The notes beneath the pieces were generated by a model, which was given only the letters and a program-made list of their open reading frames with translations, searched no databases and was not told where the DNA came from. The position numbers were made by a program, and so were the translations under genes. Source: Ophiodon elongatus (taxonomy: Eukaryota > Chordata > Actinopteri > Perciformes > Hexagrammidae). Taken from it: a DNA stretch of 64,000 nucleotides. Shown piece by piece: positions 13,495 to 26,432 of this stretch. Numbering within the stretch: the stretch's first letter is position 1; every line of letters begins with the position of its first letter. The stretch is taken from contig JACSYO010002007.1 of assembly GCA_016806645.1 (NCBI GenBank), forward strand, positions 1,335,501 through 1,399,500, in the 5' to 3' direction.

Positions 13495-15634
13495 AAAACA
13501 ACTCATGAGCAAAAATACTAAATGTCTTCTAAAAACAGCAAGCGGTCAGATTTTTATCCAAATAAATGGGACTCACAAACATTAGCTCTCTCATAAACAT
13601 AAATGTGCTCTTAAATATCGGATTCATTGGGATAAACAGCCACGTCCAACGAGAGTCAACAGTCCTGAGCACACGGCGAAAACTACAACCCACGAAGACG
13701 CTCAATGGCGCCTAAAGAACGGCCCGACAGCGGCAGATAATCGGCTTAGTGCGCCAGGCCACTTATGGAGGTTGCAAGGCAGGTGAGTGGTGCTACTTCA
13801 TTTGAATTATCAAGTGGATGCTTCCCATTGCGTCTCTATCTCCGACACGAGCACACAAACCCGCCAGGAGCCCTGTGGGTAATATGCTGGTAACGTGGCC
13901 TGCGATTCCTGCCTCGTCAGCAGAAGTGGGAGACGGGCCGCGAGACCCGGACCACATTCCACATCTGGATGCGATGAGCTCTAACCTCACCACCAACTTC
14001 CCTCTATCAATACTTCCACACAACCGAGCGCTGTTGTCTTGAAACCACACCTCCTCCGGCCCAAAGTGATACTAAAACCATAAAAAGAGTCGTTTTTTGT
14101 GTGATAAGTTGTATCAAAAAAATAAAAAACAAACAAACAAAGCTTACCAACCCTTTGCTTTTACAGATCAAATATTTTAGTACCGAGTTGTATTGTTCTT
14201 AAACACCAAAATTACCATGTTTTTATGTAGCTTTAAGCAAAAAAGGACATTTGAACTGAACATTTGACCATTTTTTCTGTTGACAAACTTAATCCTTGCA
14301 TCTCATAAAACAAGCTGGAGTTCTTGAGATTTTTTTTTAAAATAATTACCTCGTGAAGATAATGCTAACGTCTGTGATCTTAACATAATGTGATCACAGG
14401 ATCAGGATCAACAGAATGACCCTGATCACAGAACAAATACGTAACGATCGCCAGGAAGGAAACAAAAAAAAAAAGCTAACACTGAGATAAATAAACAAAT
14501 AAATTGTGGTCACAAGAAAACAACACAAGAGAATTAAATATTTGCATATCCTCCTCCAAAATACTGTAGTACTAAGAAACAGTAAAAAAAATTGTCAGTG
14601 AGCAAAAGTAGATCACAAACTACATCCTGATAATAAGGCTGCTGCTGTCTGTTTGCTTACAAAGGCTGCAACAAATAACACAACGTTCCTTCTATTGGAC
14701 TGAGCCGTCATTATACAAGGACGTCTGATGTGAAGTTCAAGGCCAATATCTGCAGAACAAAAGGAAGATTCCTGTTAACTTTTAACTTTGTGTCCAGATG
14801 CTTCTGTCTGCAAGACTGTTGAGCACTGCGAGACAAAATGTGGCTTTAAGCTGATTTAACTCCTTTAATTACTGTATTTATGTATTTAGTTATGTACAAC
14901 AACCAGACCGTAATATATTAAATAACAACTAACAGTTTTAAAAATGAAAATCTTTAAAGCTGCGATCACATAGGAAGACTTGAGCTTGTTGGCGTTTCAC
15001 TATTTTCTCCATTACATCAAGATTAAGTCTATTTAATAAAAAAAATCCTACAGCTAAAAACAGCATAGGTTCAAATGTCGCATGTATGAGTAACTCATAG
15101 TAATGTAGTGAAATAGAATAGTTTAAGCTTCTCCTTTATTTTGAAAATAATGAAAAACAACAAGCTCCTTTTATACTATGACACTGAGAAATTGGAATTT
15201 TTTTTAAATAATGTATGTTTGAATTTGGACTAAACATAAAAAATGAAGGGGTGAGGGTGGTTTCAAAAACTAAACTAAAACGTACATCTGGTCAAAGTAC
15301 AAGATCTATAAAACTGCTTTGCTTAGCATGCTAGCTCCCATGCGTCTTCTTCCCGTCTCTGCATGATGAAGCCAGACTGCACAGCCTCTACATGACTCAG
15401 GAATATAAGTTACCAATAGGAGTAAAATGTAGGCCGCTATATATCCTGTTATTATATAATATTTGAGTTTAACTGATAAATCGCTTTGTTGTCAACAAGC
15501 TTAGGTACGTTTGTGTCGTATAGGATTGTCCGGTCTCACGGTTATGTAACGTCTAATGTCCATTAGACCATATTCTCTCTGCAGTAGACACTGAACGTCT
15601 GTCTGCACTTAACAGAGGATTTGGCTGGATGTAC

Positions 15635-15699
<65 letters not shown>
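15635..15699. repeat. (CA)n microsatellite, 65 bases
   Basis: This uninterrupted tract of about 32 units lies in rab11fip5 intron 1. Confidence 0.95.
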
Positions 15700-15701
<2 letters not shown>

Positions 15702-18700
15702 CTAAGGCCTGCCTCAGTAAGACTCACTTGCTTTGCTTCCTTCAGATAAACAACATAACAGGCGACGTAAAACTGAGACAGTAATGGTAAAAAAAAAAAT
15801 GGTAAAAAAGCAGCAGTTGTAAAATATAACATCTAAATCATAATCGGCACTTCAAGAACCACCGGACCGACACCGTAAAGAATCCCTGGACTGCAGAAAA
15901 AAAAAAAAAAAAGAGCTGAAACATAAAAATGACTCTCTTGGGAAGAAACTTGATTATTAAAAAAGGAAAGAATGTGCACGACAAGTTCAATATTCAGCAA
16001 AAGTGTCGCAAATTATAATTTGTTTTTGTTGTTAACGTGGGTTGCTCGCTTGTTTTTGTCCACCGTGTGTTGATCTGGCAGCGTTTCTGCAGCTTCCTCC
16101 CGGCTGACGACCCTGCAGGGGGAATTCACCCAACGCCCACCCTTCCAGGAATCTGCTCTACACTGATAGTTCATCATGCAAATGCATCACAGCCACTGCA
16201 TCCTCCCATGCCACCCATTCAGTGGCAGCTGCTCTGCCTTCATTTAATGAAGACATTGCTGAATAAAGATGAAATGGTGGGACAATAAAGCATTCATGGG
16301 GCTGTTTTGCTAGTTTGAGAACGGTGTCCTAATTCACTGGTCATTTAGAGTGTTTCTCTCTTTTAACAAAGAGGTAGATTTAAGATAATCCAGATTTCTG
16401 ATTTGGTGTTTGATGTAGGGCCTTTGATTATTATTTTTATTTCATAAAATGTCCTGAATGATGTCTTGAAATAGCCTTTTTGGTTTTGACAAACAGTCCA
16501 AAACCCAAATATATTCAATTTACAGGTAAATAAAAACCCACAGCAGCAGAAAATCCATCACATTTGAGAAGGTGGACCAGAGAATGTTTGGCCTTTTTGC
16601 TTGATAAATTACTTAAATGATTAAACAATTCTCAATTTCTTTTGTGATTTTATGTTAATCAACTAAATGGTGGGACAAAGTTTTTGTTTTGCAGGACACA
16701 AGTTAGACTCAAGGGATAAAACTTGTGTTTTAAGTCCTAAACCACATCAAATTTGAACAGTTATTACAGTAAATCTACTGCCGGCAGTCGATTTTACCTG
16801 AAATGAAAACCGTCGCATAATTTGTTAGCTGTAGCTAGCTAGCTGCTTAAGCTAACGTTAGCTTCATTATGTGGTTGAAAACAGTGTGTTCAGCAGACTT
16901 TTTAAATGTTTCAACCTGACTTGTTTTAAAACTGGTCAGTACTTCTTGACGGCTACATACGTGATATCATGCTAAAAGACAAAAGTCTGCAGTCTCACAA
17001 GTTGTTGATCATATGTGGAAAACATAGAAATACTGTTTAGACACAGCCTGGTTCTTGTATTGCAATGTAAAGCTAATTAGCCCGAGTATTATACATTATT
17101 ATATGACATGTATTTCATTCAAACATAACACCGTATGGCTAATTAACCTACACAGGAAAGGAGAGAGTTGTTAACGTTAGTTAAACTCTAATAGCATCGA
17201 GGAGTAGCTTGCACACAGTGGGAAAAAAGAATAAAAATATATATATATATATACACACACTTCAGTGGATATGCTATTTACTTTTTTATTAAGTAAGTTA
17301 AAAATGCAAATTAATGAAGCTATTGAATCATGTGCTCCTTTAAAGTTACACTTGGTTACAACAACTGTAGGTACTAGGCTAGCTAGCCATGCATGCTAAA
17401 ATTTGCAGCCTGTATCAGACGAGATAAACACACTGTTTGACTTCCTCCTGACATTTTCTGCTCTCACATTTCTGGTTTTTGAAAAGGCTACCAGAGTCAC
17501 TTCTCGAGTCCTCACCTCACTAGATTAATCATCACTTTCCCTTCATCCTCTCACCCTGCAGAATACAAACTCATCTTCTCTAACATCACCACACCTAAAT
17601 TTAAACCTCATCCTTCATGTCCACTGACTGTGACTGGAACATGCTGATTCAGTAGTACACTGTGTGGAAACTGATGAATCCTAGAGAGAATAAAACAAGT
17701 CAGAGGCTCAGAAGAAAAGAGCCATTTCGACCTGACGTATCTCCTCCATTTGCTGAAATATACGACCCAGAGCACTACATCACTGTGACGCCCACCAACC
17801 TCCTCTAAAGGGCTTTATAAATATTACAAACTGTAAAGTGAAGGAGTCTTGGCACAGTCCTCTCAACCACTGCAATACTAAATGTCACACTACTGTCACT
17901 GAAAACCACTTGAAATGAAAAATCATGTGGTCATCTGTATGTAAAGTGACTTTTGTTGTTGTTTTGTTTGTGTTGAGCTGGTTTTAAAAGTGTTTTTTTT
18001 TTTTTTTTCTTCCATCTTTACCTGAGCAGCTAATTCACTGCACTTTTATCATCAGATTTCACTGCCACCATTCACTCCTCCGTCCGGGTTTTTTTTATCA
18101 CCATGCAAATAAAACCTTGAACAATATTACAGCCTCAAAGAACCTATTATTACTGAATCATGAGAGCCCAAAGATAACGCAAATCACACAGCTTTACTTT
18201 TAAGAATGTTACTGGGAACAGCTCAATTTACAGTGAAAACATACAGTTTTATACAACGCTGAAGAACTGTGCAGTCGTGTGCTGTTCTGAGTCAGTTTAC
18301 ATTTATAAAGATACAAAGAGATAAAGATCCATTTCTACTTGGAAACAATTTTTCTGATCCAAAAGTATTTTCAGTTCTGAAAAAAAATCTAAATAACTGC
18401 CGTGTCATCACTGTGGCTGGGTTTCGAACCTCAATACTTAACTCAATCTTGCAATCAATATTCTTATATTAATTACATCTTGACATCTTAATAACTACTT
18501 TCGTTAGTCTTCAATTACAGTTTGAATTGAACAATTGTTTTGACAATAACAAACTATAAATTGATATGATCATATTTTCATATTCCACCAGTCGATACAA
18601 TAATATAATAAATACTGCCAATCTCTATTGAAAACTGCTAGTCACTACTAGTCAACTTCTTTTCTTGTTTACTGGCTTTTATCACTTAATATAAATACGA

Positions 18701-19365
18701 TTTTTTAAATTTATTTTACACTGTATTTCAGTGATGAGCCTCTGGATTGACATATTGTCCGGGTCCGGGTCTGAGCTGCTGGGGGGGGGGTGTTTGGTTT
18801 TGACGTTAGCGAGCTAGCAAGAACGGCTAAGCTAGGTTAGCTTAGCATGCTAACCCAGTATAACAGTGTTGGGGGCGGGGGGAGTTGGTGGTGGTGGTGG
18901 GGATCATGTATGAGAAGAACTGGATACTGGACCCCAAGATGGTGCCTATTCAGTCCAATGAGAAGTGCTCATTCGCCAAAAACAAAATGTCCAAGCTTCC
19001 AGCTTTACTTCCGGGGTATGACGTCACAGATTAGTCACAATAGAACGAGTCACTATTGACCTTGTTTTGCACTTCGACATGTCCTGTCAACAGTTTTACA
19101 GATAGATGTCTCTTTTACTATGTCGGTTTAAGGGGAATATGCTTTTGGGGTTACAGGGGGGAGATTTTTCTCTGCAACACTGCGAGTGGCCATTATTACA
19201 AATCCACGGGCTACATTAGCAGCTACTAGCGTAACATACCCAAATGTGTACCAAGCTGTCGGCAGTCGAGTTTCATTTTGGGTAATGTAGGAGCCGGGTT
19301 GTGACAAGGAAGAGGAATTAAATATCTCTAGTTTTGCTCAGCCAGCAACTGCGGTTTCTGAAACG

Positions 19366-19860
19366 TGAAGCCAATGAGGTGGTGTCTTAAACTTGCATTC
19401 TCTCTCCTGACCACCAGGGGGCGACTCCTCTGGTTGTATAGAAGTGTATTAGAGAATGACTCTACTTCTCTTTTGATTTATTACCTCAGTAAACATTTTA
19501 AACATGAGTTTATGGTCTCAATCTCTAGTTTCAAGTCTTCTTCAATACAGCATGATGTTCATTTAGTAAATTATGGTCCATTTAGAGTCAAATAGACCGT
19601 AAAGCAGGGGACGCTTTAGGGCGGGGCTACATGGTAATTGACAGGTCGCTACCGCTACCAGATCCGTATACGGCATCTCTATGTCACTCCGCAGCCTAAA
19701 GATGGTCACTTCCGTTCACTGGTTGCAGAAAACCAAGATGGCGACGGCCGTAATCCAAGATGGCGACGGGCAAAACGCCCGAACTCGAGGCTTCAAAACA
19801 GCAGCCCACAAACCAATGGATGACGTCACGATGACTACGTCCACTTCTTATGTCTTTGGG
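19366..19860 (+). repeat. Dispersed teleost repeat, family B copy 1
   Basis: This aligns over about 360 bases with the reverse complement of 63465-63840. Shared blocks include AGGGGGCGACTCCTCTGGTTG, GAGTTTATGGTCTCAATC, ATTTAGTAAATTATGGTCC and GACAGGTCGCTACC. The extension to 19860, with 'AAGATGGCGACG' twice, fits the family as I remember it from other fish but has no partner in this window. Confidence 0.8.
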
Positions 19861-21106
19861 TCTGCTGAATCAATTTTGATACTTTATTATTTATTTTTTT
19901 AACTGTCCATTATGAGTATGAGGATGTTAAAGAACTGCATCACTAAAACTGGTGGAGTACTCTTTCAAGAAGGCTATTTAATTAATGTTTACAATATGGC
20001 AGCCTTTCATACTGCTTCTGTTTACAGCTCAAAAACATTTTAAGTCACAGACATTTCAGTCTGACCATCGTCCTCAAGCCCGGTTTCAAAACGTATTCAC
20101 AAATTTAACTGGAGAGTTGATTCTGACGTATATTGTAGTCCTTCATGGTTTCTCCTTAAATGGTGCTCATGTTCTGGTGGATGTTCTCTGTCAAACCCAG
20201 GATGTTTTAAGTGTTTTGTTTTTGGTTTTTTTAAAGGGTTGACCTACGTGAGCAGTGTTGACTGTTGGGGGATGTTGCCATTGACCAGCCCAGATTCACT
20301 GAATACCACATGGAGACACTGAATGTACCATGACACCAAACTGCTGACACTCCAACATCACGGGCTGACTCTAACCTTCAAGTGACCAGCTCCCACAGAA
20401 GGAGATTGGTTCCCCTTTCAGCTCATATTCACAGGTCTGTCTGAGTGAAAGCACAGTCGGGTTGGCAGCTAGTTATTTCTTCTTATCAATCTGCCATATA
20501 AAATGACACAGACACTAAAGAAGGCTGAGAGGAACATTTGTGTTCGTCATTGAGATAAAATATTCAATCTGTGCTCAGAAACGGGGGATGTCCTGGATCA
20601 TGTACAAATTCTGATTCATACTGGACCGCTGGAGCGAAAATACTCTGGCACGTGTACAAATACACCCACCAGGTGATGCACATTTTATTGCTAGGTCGCA
20701 ATATGATGCCACTTGTGACAAATTTGCCTTGAAAAAGACAAACTGTCCTTATACAAGTTGTTAATTTTGCTCTGCCTGGAAGAATGTAAACAAAGCCCCA
20801 TTATGATCTAATGGCAGGAAATGTTTCGCCTTTCCAAAACATCAGCAGTCTTTTCCTTTTTTTTTTACATCTTTTCTACATCAAAAACAGGAAGAAATCA
20901 TTGAGGAAGCAGAAAGTCCAATAGCTGGACTCAATTGCCCATAATGCATTGCTACTTTGCAAAATGCTTAAAGTCTCACTATTTTTCTTGGTAATTTGTA
21001 CACAGACAATATCAACCCTACATCTGAAATGCAACAAGTTCTCGCTTGTTGTCTGGGACGTGTTGAAAAGGGATAATGGAAAGTGTTGAACCTCACAAAC
21101 AGAACG

Positions 21107-21148
<42 letters not shown>

Positions 21149-21149
21149 G
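21107..21149. repeat. (ATA)n microsatellite
   Basis: About 14 ATA triplets without interruption. Confidence 0.9.
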
Positions 21150-21827
21150 TTTTAAGGACAGTTGATGCACCAAAACATGTCGGTCCTTCACCTCCATACA
21201 ACTCCAACAAAATCCCATATTGGTCATCAATTCGAGTTACATGAGGGTGGAAAACTTCCTTTAACAATTTGCAAATGTTTAAGATGATGCAACATCAAAC
21301 TTTGCATCGGCCTCTTTGCATCCCGTGGTCCAGCTGGTGGGTTGGGCTGTTGTTAAAACAACATGTTATGCTTAAAATACTTTTGGAGCTCTCGGATAAT
21401 GAATCAGTTAGATAATCCCTGGAATTGGGACAGGCATTAATCCACCTCCTGCTCTACGTCATGCCTCGGCTATTGGGAAACAACAAAACAAAACACCTAA
21501 TGTGGACAAGCCTGGAGGAGGTGAAAGTGAAGTTTCTAGAAGGATTGTTTTATTTATTTTTTGGGGGGTGGGGGTGCATTTCCTCCTCAACGAGGTGAAT
21601 AGTGGTCAGAAGAGTTGTGTGTCTGTGGGAGGAGGGAGGGTGTGCCTGCAGGGCCCTGATGCAGCACCAGAGACTTGACAGCTGTGTTTATATGTGAGAA
21701 CAAACTGTGAAGCAAAAAAAAAAAAAAAAGAAACAGGACAAAAGCATACTAGAAACACCCTGATGAGTTCAATGAACATGGGAAATAGCAGCTCGAGCTG
21801 CATGCAGGTTTTGATCCCCCTCATGCT

Positions 21828-21860
21828 GACACACACACACACACACACACCACACACATA
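21828..21860. repeat. (CA)n microsatellite beside the exon 1 donor
   Basis: CA tract 35-65 bases into intron 1, on the intron side of the C2 exon donor. Confidence 0.85.
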
Positions 21861-21894
21861 TACTATACACACACGTATAGACAGCTGAACCTAC

Positions 21895-22271
21895 TCGTTT
21901 TTCACGCATCTAGTCTCGTGGAAGACCTTATCCAGCTGGATCACCGCCTGTCCGAGGAACACGTCCATCCCCATGAGCGCGCGGTGCATCGCGATGAGGA
22001 CCAGCTCGTTGCTGCCGGCCGGACAGCTGCTCCGCCCGCCGGTCTCCAGCACGCCGGGCTGCAGCTCGAAGGAGCACTCCTCCCTCCACTCCGGCTCGGT
22101 GGTCTTCTCCGCCACGCAGGTGGAGTACTTCTCCTTCGCCAGCTGGATGATGGTGTACACGTCGCTGGTGCCGTGCTTGCCCTTGCCCCGTAAGCCCCTG
22201 CCTCTCAGCACCGTCACCTGGACGTGCGTCGGTAACCATTTCTGGTCCTCCTCTACGGTTAGCGAGGACAT
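21895..22271 (-). CDS. rab11fip5: Rab11 family-interacting protein 5, coding exon 1 (C2 domain)
   Basis: First coding exon of a class I Rab11 effector, which tethers Rab11 to recycling endosomes and apical or secretory vesicles. It encodes residues 1-125 plus two bases of codon 126. Residues about 12-126 form the N-terminal C2 domain, which in this family binds phospholipid; LPTHVQVTVLR, KYSTCVAEKT and EWREECSFEL match human RAB11FIP5 closely as I remember it. The start is the first ATG of the open frame, at the expected distance before the C2 core. The exon ends at a GTAGGT donor (21894 downward). Splicing to the exon at 7008 restores a GAG codon and gives KNE followed by WYKLHSK, the usual C2 continuation. 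The match is to FIP5 rather than FIP1 or FIP2, helped by the later CVNGSH motif. I cannot say whether this is the a or b fish paralogue. Confidence 0.92.
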
Positions 22272-22850
22272 GTCCTCTCCTCTTCCCCCCCACCTCCTCC
22301 TCCCTCCTCCTCCTCCAGACCAGACCAGACAGTCCGACCGACCGACCGACCCGCCGCGACGAGGCGAGGCAACCGGGGGAGAGGTGGTGGTGGCGTCCGC
22401 CGCTTCCTCCCTTTGCTCCGGGTGTGCACAGTCACATCAGCTCCGGGGTCGGCGGGCGGTGCCGCATTATGGCCGTCTGTCGTCTCTGCAAAGTTGCCGT
22501 GGTTGTTGTGTTTTGTGTGTGTGTGTATGTGTGTGTGTGTGTATGTGTGTGTTTTCTGCTCCTCCTCCCCGTGTCTCCCGCAGCGGTGTCTCTGCTCTGC
22601 GGCTGCAGCAGCGTCCCGTCTCCGCCACGCGCCGCGTCCCTGCTTCTCTCCCCGCAGCCGCGTGCGGGCCTCTCTGCGGGCAGCGACGTCACGCCTCCTT
22701 CTTCTTCTTCTGCAGGACGAGGAAGTTCAACTCGAGGCACACAAAACGCACGCACGCGCTGCACGCACAGAGACGACGGCGCACGGGCGCACGCTGGAAT
22801 GTGGCGGGGTGTTGTATTTCCACCAAATAAAGTCCACTCCTCTCTAAGAA
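22272..22850 (-). promoter_or_regulatory. rab11fip5: CG-rich promoter and 5' untranslated region of rab11fip5
   Basis: The roughly 550 bases upstream of the start codon are far richer in CG dinucleotides than the surrounding DNA, which is typical of a CpG-island promoter without a TATA box. A (CA)n/(GT)n tract lies inside it at 22519-22553. The transcription start and any upstream non-coding exon cannot be placed from the sequence alone. Long plus-strand frames exist here only because of base composition. Confidence 0.6.
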
Positions 22851-24930
22851 TGTAAATCTCGGCTCCACCTGGCTGCGAGGACTCTGATGAAGGCCTCTGC
22901 ACTACAAGCTGCGATAATATTCCTTTACATGATACCTTAAAGCCAGGTGAAGCCCATGTGCAGTGACACATGTAGCCCTACATGCTGACACAACATTTTA
23001 AATAGTGTTAAACATCTTACGAAACTGCTGTACAGAATGATCTAACTATTCATTATACCCACTACAGTACCCCCAACAACCGAGGCGATGGATATTAAGT
23101 GTCTTGTGTTGTCGAAACCCCAAAGACATTACATTTCCTTTATTATTAAGACAAAGAAAGCAGGAAATGCTCACCTTTAATGAGCTGAAACACATATTTT
23201 AAATTTTTGCTCAAAAACTGATTTAAACTGATTGATTAAACTAGTTGTTGATTCATATAATAATAATAATAATGATAATAATAATGGATCATGTGGTTGA
23301 AAGCTGACAAAGTGGGAAACCTTTTGTGCTAAAGTGCACATAATTTACAGGGTAGTTGGCAAAGTAAACATGTTTTATAGCCTATATATATTTTTTCATA
23401 AAAGCCACACTGTAAGGAGGAAATGGCAAAAAAATAAATAAAAAAAATGGCAACTCGGTCCACTTACTAGCTTTCTCCCAGAGCTTTCAACCACATGATC
23501 TATTATTATCAATGGATGTTGATGTGTCTGTTGACATGCTCAGTAGCTGCACTTTTAGGACTTCTTAAGAGTTAAGCGTAACAGTTCATCCTTGACAAAG
23601 CAAGCTCTACTAAAGGTCCACTTACTAGCTTTTAACTGCATCACATGGCCTTCATCAACAGTTCCATTGCCTCTGCAGGCTTGCAGGAGGCTTCCATCAT
23701 CTCACGGAAACAAAATATTTTTTTTCGTAGTTACCATTGGTGGTAGACGAGGATGATTTGTGGTCCAAATCAAGTTTCCTTCATCTGGATAGCTTAAGTA
23801 GTAACAAAGACTTTTTACGATACCGATCCATCAACTCTAGAGGTTAAACTTCCTGCCGTGCTTTATATTCACACAGTTTTATCCGAAATCTGTGCAATAA
23901 ACTGATCTGATTCCCACGATCAATCCACAATGTATTTATCAGTTTATGTCTGATGAATATTTATAAACACATCCACACATAGAGTTTTATTTTATCATAT
24001 TATGAATATGGTCTATATGATCCCGGGTTGTTTAAGGGGAATCTGCGAAGCCTCATATGACAGACATTGGTACCATTTTCTTCGTCAGCTCCGCAGACAG
24101 GATTTTACAATCCAGAGCACCTAAGGTCGTGACATTAAGTCACCCAGACCTGACACATACCGGGGCTGATATCTTAAGCACATCCTGTCAGTGATTTTTT
24201 TTTTTTTTGCACTATGGTGTCACTATATTAGAAGATGACAACAAACACCATGACAGCAGATATATCGCATATTGTCGGGTTTGTTTTTCAAAAGAAATCC
24301 CTTTGGGTATCGAGTTAAGTCAACATAAACCATATTCATGTAAAAGAACAGATGCGACTGTTTCTCCTTATGTTTGCCGTATGTTTAAATTGCTTGTAGT
24401 TGTGTCCTTGTGGTTGCTTGTGTCATTTATATAGCTGTTTTAAATTCTGGTTTCTTTTATATTTTGCATGCTATAGTAGTCTCTCCTCTCCCCTCTCCCC
24501 CCGCCCTGTTTTATTTTTGTCCAGTTTGCCTCCTTCCAGCTGTCATTGTGAGGAAGGAATTTGTTCCCAGTTGAATTGCTTACTTAAGTCGGCCTGAACT
24601 TACTTGACATGCTGCTGTGAAAGGCCTCGTACGACCCGGGGCGTGTGAGGTTACGTTCTGCCCGAGAGTGAGTGATGGGCGGGCTGTGCCGGTTAATGTC
24701 GCCGCTGGTGTTGGTGATGTAGTGCTGAACTGGTGCACGGCTAACACGTGATAAAAATCAATAATTGAAGTGAAGACTTTGCCGGTGCTGGACCCGAAGG
24801 AAAGTAGCCGTCATATCTGTTTATTGACTGACAAGTTAAAGGGGTCATTAATTTAGGTTATAACTACTTAACTGGTTAGACACACGTTAATGAGGTTTGT
24901 ATCCTTCCTGTAGTGGATGTTAATGTATGT
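22851..24930. other. Intergenic, no gene seen
   Basis: AT-rich sequence with short (ATA)n at about 23256-23285 and one phrase (TTACTAGCTTT with flanks) appearing twice near 23465 and 23620. I see no exon or recognised element. Confidence 0.5.
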
Positions 24931-24934
24931 CATA

Positions 24935-25320
24935 CCACCAGAGTGCAGGTTTGGAAACAAAGCAGCAGCACAGGAGCAGTTTGAGGTCTACCACCTTGCT
25001 CAAGGGCACTTCAGTAGTGTTGTGAGTCACTAAATACATTGCTATGCTCCCCAATGACAACAGGACAGCAGAAAATCTTTACATCTTCCACCGCAGACTA
25101 AAAACACATCTCTTCCGACTATACCTGGATTAAAAAATAAATAAAAAATAAATAGCACTCTAGTAACACTTAAATGGCACTTACTTATAGCACTTGGTAG
25201 TTTGGCTTTCTTGAGGAAATTGTACTTTCTGTGGTTCTGTTTGTACTCATGGCTGAATGCACTTATTGTAAGTCGCTTTGGATAAAAACTTCAGCTAAAT
25301 GAAATGTAATGTAATGTAAT
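24935..25320 (+). mobile_element. Non-autonomous or LINE-tail retroelement with (AATGT)n end
   Basis: The segment contains TTGCTCAAGGGCACTTCAG, then GTAAGTCGCTTTGGATAAAA, and ends in repeated AATGT units. The last two features are the classic 3' tail shared by several fish SINEs and LINEs. Internal ORFs are absent. The 5' boundary is uncertain. Confidence 0.7.
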
Positions 25321-25649
25321 CAAGCAGCTGTATTTAATTATGCAAAAATAAAATTGCATAACATACACCACAATTAAATAAGATTTAAAAAAAAAAGTGA
25401 TAAAGAAGATAAAGATTAACTAAATTAAACTAAAACTTTAACAATAATAAAGAGATTTGATTGTAATTTGAGACGTGATCAGATGTGAAGTTTATGCTAA
25501 AATCAAATTTAGCCCAATTGTAACGTAAATGTTTACTCACATATCACTGAACTAAAAAGTTGCACCACACAAACTAGTAATTTAAAGATTAGACCAGTTG
25601 TTGGTTAAATATTTATACCCACCAACTTCTGACTGTTGTATAATGTAGC

Positions 25650-25727
25650 TAACTGAGCAAGCTAGCTTAACTGAACAAGCTAGCTTAACTGAACAAGCTA
25701 GCTTAACTGAACAAGCTAGCTTAACTG
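25650..25727. repeat. 18-bp tandem repeat, about 4.3 copies
   Basis: The unit is TTAACTGAACAAGCTAGC, repeated almost without change. The minus-strand translation repeats every six residues, which confirms the period. Confidence 0.95.
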
Positions 25728-26187
25728 TTAGCTTGCTCGCGTTTGACCCAAATAGATTGAAGGTCAACACATCTGACACTTGACTGATGACGTTAGCTTT
25801 CACCAAAATAACACAACAATATAGGCAACCTCAAAATACAAGCGCTAACATTTAATATGTAGCTAGCTAACTACAGCTAACATACAGTTAGCTTAGCTTT
25901 ATATGTATCAGACAAATATGATCCTCTCAGGTATTTCTTCACCAGACAGCAAATATTTTACTAAATGCTGAACTTTTAGCTTATTTACAAGTTCCTCCCA
26001 CCAAACTGGTTTCCAGTAGCTACTCTTTAATACTGGTTCATCTACTGATATTAATATTTGTGGATGTGTGAGTCACCCGGTAGGTATAAACAGTAATAAG
26101 TACATTTTTACTCAATTAAAAGTAAATTATTTTAAGCTATTTTGAGGTATATGGGTGTAATTTACTTGACTATTTCAGTGTCATGCT

Positions 26188-26432
26188 TGTGTTTTGTGAA
26201 ATGTTGTGTTTTGTGAAAGTTTTGTCTTGTGAAAGTTGTGTTTTGTGAAACCTTTGTCTTGTGAAATGATAACGTGCCAAACTGCCTATTATTTCCCAAT
26301 GCAGACCAACATGAGGTTTTAAGGCCGCTGAACATATACCTCGACGTCCTCTAATCACTCGAGAGACAAAACTTGAGAGCCTTAAAGGCGTCTAACAGGC
26401 TCTAAATGAGTGGCTGAAATGTTTAGCAATAT
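26188..26432. repeat. Direct duplication, copy A (245 bases)
   Basis: It starts with a short TTTTGTGAAA-type minisatellite, followed by a 170-base unique core that includes CCAAACTGCCTATTATTTCC and TAAAGGCGTCTAACAGGCTC. The core is nearly identical to 29505-29680, in the same orientation, 3.2 kb away. Confidence 0.92.

Noticed and set aside
18401..18440. Possible tRNA B-box (GGGTTTCGAACCTC)
   Set aside because: There is no A-box at the right distance and no cloverleaf folding, so no tRNA gene is called.
21973..22830. 285-codon plus-strand frame over the rab11fip5 start region
   Set aside because: It is antisense to the verified C2 exon and CG-rich promoter, with no family match; GC-rich DNA has few stops.
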